NCBI GenBank assembly: GCA_947177715.1
Contig: CAMWVM010000112.1
Coordinates: 1-5,824 of the forward strand
Source of the DNA: an uncultured Ruminococcus sp.
Lineage (GTDB): Bacteria > Bacillota > Clostridia > Oscillospirales > Ruminococcaceae
Direction of reading: 5' to 3'
Length of the DNA: 5,824 nt
Both the position numbers and the translations under genes were made by a program. Positions 1 through 4,368 of the stretch are shown here, in pieces (the stretch's first letter is position 1; every line of letters starts with the position of its first letter). A model generated the notes under the pieces. It saw only the letters and a list, made by a program, of their open reading frames with translations. It was not told where the DNA came from and did not search any database.

Positions 1-112
1 AACGTGGCAAGGTCAGCTTCAGCTGACGTTTTTAGTGGGAGATTGTACTCCTACTTAAAACATAATGGCTCCCGCCGCCTATAGCGGTGGGGGACATCTT
101 GCCTAAGTTATA
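1..112 (+). repeat. Structured dispersed repeat, copy 1 (cloverleaf-like)
   Basis: Positions 1-40 and 95-112 match 2205-2262 almost exactly; this copy carries 54 extra bases (41-94). The + strand folds well as RNA. A closing stem GGCAAG (6-11) pairs with CTTGCC (98-103). Inside it are three hairpins: GTCAGC/GCTGAC (12-17 with 22-27), an 8-bp stem (34-41 with 48-55) and a 10-bp stem (69-78 with 84-93, loop CTATA). Three pairs are G-U on the + strand and would be C-A mismatches on the minus strand, which favours a + strand RNA. No family is recognised. It could be a small non-autonomous mobile repeat, a structured RNA or a processed intergenic element. The left end may lie outside the window. 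Confidence 0.75.
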
Positions 113-132
113 AACTTACACGGATAAAACAG

Positions 133-161
133 TTGACAAAGGAAGTGGAATATGTTATAAT
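133..161 (+). promoter_or_regulatory. Sigma-A promoter of bioY (extended -10)
   Basis: The -35 TTGACA (133-138) and -10 TATAAT (156-161) are both consensus, 17 bp apart, with an extended -10 TG at 153-154. Transcription should start near 168. The leader would then be only about 19 nt before the TTG start at 187. The promoter lies inside the longest possible bioY reading frame, so the upstream start at 133 is not credible. Confidence 0.88.
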
Positions 162-193
162 TGTAAACCGAAAGGACGTGTTTAAGTTGACAA
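161..193 (+). promoter_or_regulatory. BirA-type biotin operator
   Basis: The left half TTGTAAACC (161-169) and right half AGTTGACAA (185-193) are separated by 15 bp and are inverted copies with two mismatches. This fits the known BirA operator form, TTGTTAACC, a spacer of about 15, then GGTTAACAA. The site begins at the last base of the -10 box and covers the expected transcription start, ribosome binding site and start codon. Biotin-loaded BirA would therefore shut off biotin uptake by blocking RNA polymerase. That the regulator is BirA is inferred from the motif and from bioY being the target. Confidence 0.75.
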
Positions 194-732
194 ACTCTAA
201 ATTTTCAGTAAGACAATTATGTTTCTGTGCTATTTTTGTAGCTATTATGACAGTGTGTTCTTGGATTTCTATTCCCACATCTGTTCCGTTTACTTTACAA
301 ACGTTCGGGGTGTTTCTTACAATAGGACTTTTGGGAGGAAAGCTTGGGACTATATCAGTTTTTGTTTTCGTTCTTCTTGGAGCAATAGGGATTCCTGTTT
401 TTTCAGGTTTTACAGGTGGTTTTGGTATAATCTTAGGAACAACAGGCGGTTACATAGTAGGTTTCATTTTTTCTGCACTTATAATGTGGTTGATACAAAA
501 GATTTTTGGCGACAAGCTTATAATTCAGATAATTTCTATGGTAGCAGGGCTTTTGGTATGTTATTTATTTGGAACAATTTGGTTTATGGCTGTTTATACA
601 CATAACACAGGCGCTATTGGCTTAAGTGCAGTTCTGGGTTGGTGTGTTGTACCATTTATTATTCCTGACGCAGTAAAAATTGCTTGCGCAGTAATAATCG
701 TGAATAGGCTTAAGAAGTATGTGCATGTTTAA
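187..732 (+). CDS. bioY: BioY, biotin-specific S component of an ECF transporter
   Basis: BioY is the membrane subunit that binds biotin. With the shared EcfT and EcfA/A' subunits (not in this window) it imports biotin. The protein has 181 residues, usual for the family, with about six hydrophobic membrane segments. Family landmarks are visible: VPFTLQTF near 33-40, GLLGGKLG at 47-54, a GAIGIPVF stretch at 65-72, a Gly-rich TGGFG loop, TGGYIVGF at 86-93, and a late P-D-x-x-K element (160-164). I chose the TTG at 187 because AAAGGA at 171-176 sits 10 nt upstream and because a promoter and operator occupy the earlier in-frame codons. GTG at 178 is too close to that site. The gene overlaps the next one by 8 nt, so the two are cotranscribed. 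The GPTGGY-type motif reads GTTGGY here. Family assignment is firm; the exact start is less so. Confidence 0.93.
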   Translation: MTNSKFSVRQLCFCAIFVAIMTVCSWISIPTSVPFTLQTFGVFLTIGLLGGKLGTISVFVFVLLGAIGIPVFSGFTGGFGIILGTTGGYIVGFIFSALIMWLIQKIFGDKLIIQIISMVAGLLVCYLFGTIWFMAVYTHNTGAIGLSAVLGWCVVPFIIPDAVKIACAVIIVNRLKKYVHV

Positions 733-1084
733 ATTAAGACCGCATCATGCCCTTTGTATACAGTTCTTTGAAGGGAAGGGTTACAGCGACGAATTTGCTG
801 ATCATATGAGAAGAGTTATAGACAAATTGGGAGAAGATACAGAAATTAAAATAACATGCGAGAACGATGATATATGCAGTAAATGCCCCAACTTGAAGCA
901 GGGAACATGTGTAACACAGGATAAGGTTAGCAGATATGACCGAAAAGTTATGGAGCTTTGCGGTTTTTATGCAGGTCAGATTCTGACATCAAAAGACTTT
1001 TTAGAAGAGGCTAAACGAGAAATAATTGATAAGCACAGGCTGTCAGAGGTTTGCGGTGACTGTGCTTGGAAATGCGGACAATAA
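725..1084 (+). CDS. DUF1284 cysteine-rich protein, cotranscribed with bioY
   Basis: This is a 119-residue cytoplasmic protein of the DUF1284 family, whose function is not established. It opens with the characteristic LRPHH-x-LC motif just after the start. Cysteines are clustered (numbered from the ATG at 725): C45, C51-x2-C54 and C62 in the middle, then C110-x2-C113-x3-C117 at the end. This arrangement suggests an iron-sulfur cluster or zinc site. An ATG at 719 is also possible, but the best ribosome binding site (AAGAAG, 712-717) is spaced correctly only for 725. The start overlaps the end of bioY, and a terminator begins at the stop codon, so the two genes form a closed operon under the BirA-like operator. 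A role tied to biotin supply or a biotin-dependent step is inferred only from this location. Confidence 0.87.
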   Translation: MFKLRPHHALCIQFFEGKGYSDEFADHMRRVIDKLGEDTEIKITCENDDICSKCPNLKQGTCVTQDKVSRYDRKVMELCGFYAGQILTSKDFLEEAKREIIDKHRLSEVCGDCAWKCGQ

Positions 1085-1114
1085 AAAGAGGTGTAATTTA
1101 CACCTCTTTTAGTA
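1084..1114 (+). terminator. Intrinsic terminator of the bioY operon
   Basis: A perfect 13-bp inverted repeat (1084-1096 with 1098-1110; core GAGGTGTAA/TTACACCTC) starts on the last base of the DUF1284 stop codon. It ends in a short T run. The tight 1-nt centre means the terminal pairs open into a small loop. Confidence 0.88.
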
Positions 1115-1223
1115 TTATTTACTTGATTTCGGATCAATGGCGATTATACAATTAATTAAGCTAATAAAATCATAACCTTCAGAGTTAAATCTATATGATT
1201 CAAAAATTTTATCAAGGAAAAAT

Positions 1224-1251
1224 GTATATTCTTGGATAAACATCGTACAAT
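1224..1251 (+). promoter_or_regulatory. Candidate sigma-E-like sporulation promoter
   Basis: CGTACAAT (1244-1251) matches the sigma-E -10 consensus CATACAAT at 7 of 8 bases. GTATATT (1224-1230) resembles the sigma-E -35 KMATATT, with 13 bp between them, about one short of usual. No good sigma-A pair is seen in 1115-1284. Start of transcription near 1258 would give a 27-nt leader to the coat gene. The functional context supports the call, but the match is imperfect. The rest of 1115-1284 shows no other signal. Confidence 0.42.
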
Positions 1252-1284
1252 ATTGTCATAAAACTATAAGGAGGCTTAAATTTT

Positions 1285-1461
1285 ATGACAAGTAAAGAAT
1301 TGTTGTATATTGAAGACGCATTGGGACATGAAAAGTATTTTCAGTCCAAGTGCAAAGAAACCGCAAATCAAATTCAGGACGCAGAACTTAAATCATGCGT
1401 TGAACAAATGGCACAAAAGCATCAGCAGATTTTTCAAAGCTTTTATAGCTTGCTTTCTTAA
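1285..1461 (+). CDS. Small helical spore-coat-associated protein (CotF partner)
   Basis: This is a 58-codon gene, short enough to fall below common length cutoffs. ATG at 1285 has a near-perfect ribosome binding site, AAGGAGG (1268-1274), 10 nt upstream. The product is entirely helical in character, with two predicted helices (about 3-29 and 31-56). It contains ELLYIEDALGHEKYF near the start and an EQMAQKHQQIFQSFYSLL tail, a pattern I associate with small ferritin-like or CotF-type proteins of clostridial spores. Its stop (1459-1461) is 17 nt before the CotF start at 1479, and the spacer holds the CotF ribosome binding site, so the two are cotranscribed and probably act together in the spore coat. 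Two cysteines (C23, C38) could crosslink. The coat role is inferred from the neighbour and family resemblance. Confidence 0.83.
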   Translation: MTSKELLYIEDALGHEKYFQSKCKETANQIQDAELKSCVEQMAQKHQQIFQSFYSLLS

Positions 1462-1478
1462 TGAAGGAGGATAACGGT

Positions 1479-1733
1479 ATGAATGATAAGTGTTTAATGG
1501 AAGATATTCTTTTGCTTGAAAAGGGAGTGTGTGATCTTTTCATGCATGGAACAATAGAGTCTTCGACAGCAAACGTTCATCAGACATTCAGCACAGCATT
1601 AAACAATGCGCTCAATATGCAGGATACAATTTATGATAAAATGTCTGCAAAGGGATGGTATCCAACTGAACAGGTTGAACAGACCAAGGTAGCAAGCTTA
1701 AAGCAGAAGTTCAGTGCTCAATCTATGCAGTAA
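1479..1733 (+). CDS. Spore coat protein, CotF family
   Basis: This 84-residue protein belongs to the coat F domain family, which has a ferritin-like helical fold and is found in the spore coat of Bacilli and Clostridia. A first long helix contains EDILLLEKGVCDLFMHGTIE. A second region contains the STANVHQTFSTALNNALNMQ helix (29-48). The hallmark end is MSAKGWYPTEQV (55-66), after which comes a charged/Gln tail. I placed the start at 1479 because AAGGAGG at 1464-1470 is 8 nt upstream. An in-frame ATG at 1461 overlaps the previous stop codon but has no site of its own. The gene is expected to be expressed only during sporulation. It lacks any obvious iron-binding Glu/His set, so a structural role is more likely than iron storage. 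Confidence 0.88.
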   Translation: MNDKCLMEDILLLEKGVCDLFMHGTIESSTANVHQTFSTALNNALNMQDTIYDKMSAKGWYPTEQVEQTKVASLKQKFSAQSMQ

Positions 1734-1784
1734 TTTGAGTATTTATATTGCTATACTGGATAATATTAATTCTAAACAAAAATC

Positions 1785-1821
1785 AAAATCCCCATAACTA
1801 CATTGTAGTATGGGGATTTTT
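1785..1821. terminator. Bidirectional terminator between the coat genes and tRNA genes
   Basis: A 12-bp stem AAAATCCCCATA (1785-1796) pairs with TATGGGGATTTT (1809-1820), with a smaller inner stem CTACA/TGTAG. A T run follows on the + strand, and T-rich DNA follows on the minus strand. It can end the coat operon from the left and the tRNA transcript from the right. Confidence 0.87.
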
Positions 1822-1832
1822 CGTCTTTGGAC

Positions 1833-1908
1833 TGGAGCTTGTGACGGGACTCGAACCTGCGACCTGCTCATTACGAATGAGCTGCACTACCAACTGTGCT
1901 ACACAAGC
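1833..1908 (-). tRNA. tRNA-Thr (anticodon CGU)
   Basis: Read on the minus strand, all four arms are present. The acceptor stem is GCTTGTG/CACAAGC and the D stem GCAC/GTGC with loop AGTTGGTA. The anticodon stem is GCTCA/TGAGC with loop TTCGTAA, giving anticodon CGU, which reads ACG. The T loop is TTCGAGT. The CCA end is encoded (1833-1835) after a U discriminator. The T stem (GCAGG/CCCGT) has one A-C mismatch and a G-U pair, weaker than usual but not disabling. It is the last gene of a minus-strand transcript that starts near 2084. Confidence 0.93.
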
Positions 1909-1941
1909 AAAATATTAAATTTTTTGATAGTTTATTTAATC

Positions 1942-2038
1942 TGCCTCCGTGTCGCTTTATCGACAACCCACGACCTGCTCATTACGGATGTGCAAACTCA
2001 ACTTGTTGAGTTTTTCTACACAACTGAGCCATATCAGC
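1942..2038 (-). pseudogene. Decayed tRNA-Thr gene with a palindromic insertion
   Basis: The minus strand starts like a tRNA-Thr with GCTGATA (2038-2032) and a D-arm GGCTCAGTTG. It later keeps a threonine anticodon region, ATCCGTAATGAGCAGGTCG, and the start of a T arm, GTGGGTT. A block of 20 bases around the anticodon matches the intact tRNA at 19 positions. A 21-nt insertion (1994-2014) with a near-perfect palindrome, AAACTCAAC-TT-GTTGAGTTT, breaks the D-stem 3' side. The T arm and 3' acceptor no longer pair. Without the insertion the length to 1942 is about 76 nt, as expected for a whole tRNA, so the 3' limit is inferred from length. It is first in the tRNA transcript but should not fold into a working tRNA. 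Confidence 0.78.
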
Positions 2039-2090
2039 ATATTGATATTCGTAAATTTTAGTATAATATTATCTTACAGCAACAAGAATA

Positions 2091-2119
2091 ATTATATACT
2101 AAAATTAATTCTTTGTCAA
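2091..2119 (-). promoter_or_regulatory. Sigma-A promoter of the tRNA-Thr transcript
   Basis: On the minus strand TTGACA (2119-2114) and TATAAT (2096-2091) are both consensus with exactly 17 bp between them. Transcription should start near 2084, before the decayed tRNA and then the intact tRNA-Thr. This is the strength expected for a tRNA operon. Confidence 0.87.
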
Positions 2120-2128
2120 GCAGAGTGA

Positions 2129-2171
2129 AACGAGCTGTGATCATTTAATTTTGCACAGCTCGTTGTTTTTT
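2129..2171. terminator. Intrinsic terminator
   Basis: An 11-bp perfect stem AACGAGCTGTG (2129-2139) pairs with CACAGCTCGTT (2154-2164). TTTTTT follows on the + strand. On the minus strand only TTT follows at once, but this is the first strong hairpin after the permease gene (stop at 2253), so it may work for that gene too. It separates the permease from the tRNA promoter. Confidence 0.75.
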
Positions 2172-2204
2172 CTATTTTGTTCAAATAAGGGCTTGCCCGT
2201 TTTC

Positions 2205-2262
2205 AATGTGGCAAGGTCAGCTTCAGCTGACGTTTTTAGTGGGACATCTTGCCTAAGTTATA
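2205..2262 (+). repeat. Structured dispersed repeat, copy 2 (short form)
   Basis: This is the same element as 1-112 but lacks 54 internal bases. The join is exactly at a GGGA shared by both deletion ends. It keeps the closing stem GGCAAG (2210-2215)/CTTGCC (2248-2253) and the GTCAGC/GCTGAC hairpin followed by a T run. A second CTTGCC lies just upstream (2192-2197, inside the small hairpin GGGCTTGCCC) and could compete for pairing with GGCAAG. The right end overlaps the last codons and stop of the permease gene on the other strand. Confidence 0.8.
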
Positions 2263-3020
2263 TTAACTATAATCATTGCAATTCCAAGAATCGCTAATAC
2301 ACCGCCGGTAGCACGGTTAAGAACCTTCGGCTCTGCCTTGTTGGCAAATAAAGCCGCAATTCTTGCAAACAGAAGGGTGGATAAAATACAGCAAACAAGT
2401 ATGAAAATGTCTGGCGCACCATCAATCACAAAGTGAGATAACGCCCCTGTGAGAGCTGTAAATGACATAATAAATACACTTGTTCCCACAGCTGTCTTAA
2501 GCTCATAACCCAACACTGATGTTAGTATAAGGAGCATCATCATTCCGCCTCCTGCGCCTACGAATCCGCAAATAAGACCGATAACTATGCCGCAGATAAT
2601 TGATTGAATTAATCTTTTCTTCGGTGATGTTTCAAGCATCTTTTCTTTTGTCGTCATTACTGGTTTTACAATAAACTTAATTCCCAGCATTAAAGTCATT
2701 ACCATAGAAAATGCTCCCATTGTTGTTGATGGTAATAGGCTTGCAAGCATACTGCCCACAAGTGTAAAAGCAAGTACCGTTACCATCATGACAAGACCAT
2801 TTTTTATGTCCAGGTTTTTGTTTTTACCATAAGTATACGCTGATATCCCGCTGGCGAGCACATCGCTTGCAAGGGCAATTCCAACTGCCTGATATGCAGG
2901 AATACCGAGAAATGTTATGAGCATAGGACTAATTACCGCCGCAGCACTCATACCGGCAAATCCAGTTCCAAGGCCTGCACCGATTCCTGCAATAAAACAA
3001 ATTAAAAATTTAAATAACAT
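2253..3020 (-). CDS. TauE/SafE-family membrane permease (sulfite exporter-like)
   Basis: This 255-residue integral membrane protein belongs to the TauE/SafE family, a group of transporters for small anions such as sulfite, sulfoacetate or other organosulfur and carboxylate compounds. It is almost wholly hydrophobic, with about eight membrane segments in two related halves. Each half opens with a Gly-rich motif: GIGAGLGTGFAGM at 12-24 and CGFVGAGGGM at 151-160. A charged loop (about 121-136) joins the halves. Length is normal. The ATG at 3020 has GGAGGT (3031-3026) 5 nt upstream. A good promoter lies at 3057-3085. The last residues (I-T-stop) are supplied by a dispersed repeat. The gene stands alone, so its substrate cannot be deduced from neighbours. 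Confidence 0.9.
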   Translation of the reverse strand: MLFKFLICFIAGIGAGLGTGFAGMSAAAVISPMLITFLGIPAYQAVGIALASDVLASGISAYTYGKNKNLDIKNGLVMMVTVLAFTLVGSMLASLLPSTTMGAFSMVMTLMLGIKFIVKPVMTTKEKMLETSPKKRLIQSIICGIVIGLICGFVGAGGGMMMLLILTSVLGYELKTAVGTSVFIMSFTALTGALSHFVIDGAPDIFILVCCILSTLLFARIAALFANKAEPKVLNRATGGVLAILGIAMIIVNIT

Positions 3021-3026
3021 CAGATA

Positions 3027-3106
3027 CCTCCGATTAAATACTAATTATTATATTACATTATAACATCTAAACAGTTAATTTTCAATATCTAAAGTTTAAT
3101 CGGCGG
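3027..3106. repeat. 12-bp inverted repeat bracketing the permease promoter
   Basis: CCTCCGATTAAA (3027-3038) and TTTAATCGGCGG (3095-3106) are inverted copies matching at 11 of 12 positions. One arm lies about 10 bp upstream of the -35 box; the other overlaps the ribosome binding site. The outer arm is outside the transcript, so an RNA hairpin is unlikely. Two binding sites for one repressor, possibly with looping, would fit. No known regulator motif is recognised. Confidence 0.5.
3057..3085 (-). promoter_or_regulatory. Sigma-A promoter of the TauE/SafE permease
   Basis: On the minus strand TTGAAA (3085-3080) is followed after 17 bp by TATAAT (3062-3057), with an extended -10 TG at 3065-3064. 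The expected transcription start near 3050 leaves a leader of about 30 nt before the ATG at 3020. Confidence 0.82.
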
Positions 3107-3125
3107 CAGCTGGCGTTCTCGTTTT

Positions 3126-3152
3126 GTATATGATTTGGACAAAAGTATATGA
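3126..3152. repeat. Short direct repeat GTATATGA x2
   Basis: GTATATGA occurs at 3126-3133 and 3145-3152, 19 bp apart (close to two helical turns), in the gap between the RHH gene and the permease. RHH proteins often bind spaced short repeats, but nothing here proves a link, and the DNA is AT-rich. Confidence 0.3.
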
Positions 3153-3155
3153 GTT

Positions 3156-3344
3156 TTAATTCTTTTCTGATATTTTTTCAATGTCTATTTTACCGTTTTC
3201 TTGTTCAAATTCTGCAATTCTTTTCTTAATTAACTGTTCAATTTCTTTGTTTTTTGTTCTGCCCTCATATTCTGCAATGTATCCGATTTTGTTAAGCAAA
3301 TCCTGCGAGATACAAAGAGTAAAATGTGGTAAATTTGCTTTCAC
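3156..3344 (-). CDS. Arc-like ribbon-helix-helix DNA-binding protein
   Basis: This 62-residue protein has a ribbon-helix-helix pattern. A beta-strand (PHFTLCIS, about 6-13) would enter the DNA major groove. A first helix (14-27, QDLLNKIGYIAEYE) follows, then a turn, GRT-KNKE, and a second helix (31-49, NKEIEQLIKKRIAEFEQ). A polar tail follows. Such dimers are common small regulators in phages, plasmids and integrative elements of Clostridia. The start is GTG at 3344, supported by AGAGGTGA (3358-3351) 6 nt upstream. Its first part overlaps the end of the tape-measure-like frame (3292-3579). I see no promoter with confidence; it may depend on one upstream in that fragment. Its targets are unknown. 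Confidence 0.82.
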   Translation of the reverse strand: MKANLPHFTLCISQDLLNKIGYIAEYEGRTKNKEIEQLIKKRIAEFEQENGKIDIEKISEKN

Positions 3345-3579
3345 TTTGACTCACCTCTAACTTAGCTACTACTGGATGTGCCGCAATAACGCTCCAAAGA
3401 CCTTGGAATCCAACTTTAGTTGTCGCAACAATTCCTTGACCACTTTTTAGCGTTCCAATAAATGTGGATATGGCTTCCGATACGTTGGGAAAGGCAAGCT
3501 GCAAAACAGCAACTACATCCCCAAATGATTTTATTCCACCACCACCCACCGCTTTAATAACAGACGTAAACGTTGACAT
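3292..3579 (-). pseudogene. Phage tail tape-measure protein fragment (probable)
   Basis: The frame encodes 95 residues. The first 70 or so resemble the glycine-rich, hydrophobic membrane-like segment of phage tail tape-measure proteins: GGGGIKSFGDVVAVLQLAFP, then IGTLKSGQGIVATTKVGFQG, then LWSVIAAHPVVA. Intact tape-measure proteins exceed 600 residues, so this is a remnant. Likeness stops near 3360, where the frame runs into the RHH ribosome binding site and gene in another frame. Its ATG (3579-3577) has no ribosome binding site and lies inside the -35 box of the divergent gene. I infer prophage debris that is not translated as a functional protein. A small hydrophobic orphan protein is the alternative. 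Confidence 0.5.
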
Positions 3580-3601
3580 TATATTTTAAATGTGGTATTA
3601 T
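3573..3601 (+). promoter_or_regulatory. Sigma-A promoter of the zinc-ribbon gene
   Basis: TTGACA (3573-3578) and TATTAT (3596-3601) are 17 bp apart, with an extended -10 TG at 3593-3594. The start would be near 3608, giving a very short leader that begins within the ribosome binding site AAAGGTGG (3607-3614). Confidence 0.7.
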
Positions 3602-3622
3602 AAAATAAAGGTGGTGGTAAAT

Positions 3623-4153
3623 ATGTCATTAATCAATTGCCCTGAATGTAATAAACAAATATCTAATAAGGCGAAATCTTGTCCGCATTGTGGGTTTCCT
3701 GTTGAAGAACATACTCATTTTGAAATTCATAATAGTACAATATGCTATGATATTTTCATTGTTTCTATTCGAGGAAATGAAAATTTACTAAAAACAATTA
3801 GTTATTTAAGGCAAATTCATGGTCTTAGTTTAGCGGAAGCAAAAAAAATAACTGATAATTTGCCACAAACAGTTTTTAGAAATGTCTCATTAAATAATGC
3901 AGAAAAAATAAAGGCTTCACTATCTGAACTTGGCTGCACAATAGAACTTAAAAATAGTACTATAACTTCGATAAGCGATAATCAAACTATTTCAAGTTAT
4001 TATGATAGTAAAGATAAAATAAAATGCCCTCGATGTGGTTCAACTGCGATTACTACAGGTCAAAGAGGATTTAACATCATAACCGGATTTTTAGGTAGCA
4101 ATAAGACGGTCAACCGTTGCGGTAAATGCGGTCATAGTTGGCAACCTAAATAG
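3623..4153 (+). CDS. Zinc ribbon - L7/L12 C-terminal-like - zinc ribbon protein
   Basis: This 176-residue soluble protein has three parts. A zinc ribbon uses C6-x2-C9 and C20-x2-C23 (CPECNK...CPHCGF). A middle domain (about 42-110) resembles the C-terminal domain of ribosomal protein L7/L12: YLRQIHGLSLAEAKKITDNLP, then NNAEKIKASLSELGCTIELK, matching the L7/L12 pattern of GLxLxEAKxxVxxxP and EEAExxKxxLExxGAxVELK. A linker follows, then a second zinc ribbon with C135-x2-C138 and C166-x2-C169 (CPRCGS...CGKCGHSW). ATG at 3623 is chosen because AAAGGTGG lies 8 nt upstream; the longer frame from 3590 overlaps the promoter. The gene is monocistronic, with its own promoter and terminator. Similar proteins occur in Firmicutes without a known role. 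The domain could bind a protein partner such as a translation factor or protease adaptor, but no function can be assigned. Confidence 0.85.
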   Translation: MSLINCPECNKQISNKAKSCPHCGFPVEEHTHFEIHNSTICYDIFIVSIRGNENLLKTISYLRQIHGLSLAEAKKITDNLPQTVFRNVSLNNAEKIKASLSELGCTIELKNSTITSISDNQTISSYYDSKDKIKCPRCGSTAITTGQRGFNIITGFLGSNKTVNRCGKCGHSWQPK

Positions 4154-4162
4154 TATTTTATT

Positions 4163-4190
4163 GAGTGATGGTATCGTCACTCTCTTTTTA
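4163..4190 (+). terminator. Intrinsic terminator of the zinc-ribbon gene
   Basis: GAGTGATG (4163-4170) pairs with CGTCACTC (4175-4182) through a 4-nt loop GTAT, including one G-U pair. TCTTTTT follows. It lies 9 nt after the stop codon. Confidence 0.88.
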
Positions 4191-4201
4191 TTTCCTTATC
4201 A

Positions 4202-4268
4202 ACGCAAATAAAATGCGTACCACAATTATAGTGAAAGATAAGTTTCCACTTTTGCTTATTTGGACTAT
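4202..4268. other. Intergenic stretch with weak inverted repeats
   Basis: Two weak inverted repeats are visible: ACGCA/TGCGT (4202-4206 with 4214-4218), and a broken stem ATAGT..ATAAG with CTTAT..ACTAT (4228-4242 with 4255-4268). No open frame or U tract accompanies them. They may be scar structure or chance in AT-rich DNA. Confidence 0.25.
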
Positions 4269-4285
4269 ACATTACAAGCTATTTA

Positions 4286-4314
4286 TTGACTAAATTATAG
4301 CGTCATAGTATAAT
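4286..4314 (+). promoter_or_regulatory. Sigma-A promoter of the broken SLOG gene
   Basis: TTGACT (4286-4291) and TATAAT (4309-4314) are separated by 17 bp. Transcription would start near 4321, 48 nt before the ATG at 4369. The promoter appears intact although the gene it serves is disrupted. Confidence 0.8.
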
Positions 4315-4368
4315 TAAATGGAAAAATGAGGTCGTAATGACTTCAAATTTAAATTGCGGAGGGGTAAA

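Noticed and set aside
133..186. Longer N-terminus for BioY starting at TTG 133
   Set aside because: These bases hold the -35 and -10 boxes and the BirA-like half-site, and would sit upstream of the transcription start.
219..605. 128-residue open frame inside bioY
   Set aside because: It is an out-of-frame shadow of bioY, rich in Phe, Tyr, Cys and Arg, with no family likeness.
1115..1284. Possible riboswitch or RNA leader before the coat genes
   Set aside because: No stable stems or known aptamer motifs are visible, and the sequence is AT-rich without a terminator.
1860..1990. Two near-identical 20-bp blocks (1860-1879 and 1971-1990) as attachment-site repeats or CRISPR-like units
   Set aside because: They are the shared anticodon region of two tRNA-Thr genes; no spacer array or integrase is present.
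1810..2061. 83-residue open frame across the tRNA region
   Set aside because: It is an antisense translation of the tRNA-Thr genes (the DGTRTCDLLITNE pattern is a well-known artefact) and has no ribosome binding site.
3101..3122. Possible third, degenerate copy of the structured repeat (CAGCTGGCGTT)
   Set aside because: Only about ten bases resemble the GCTGACGTT part, and no stem partner is present.
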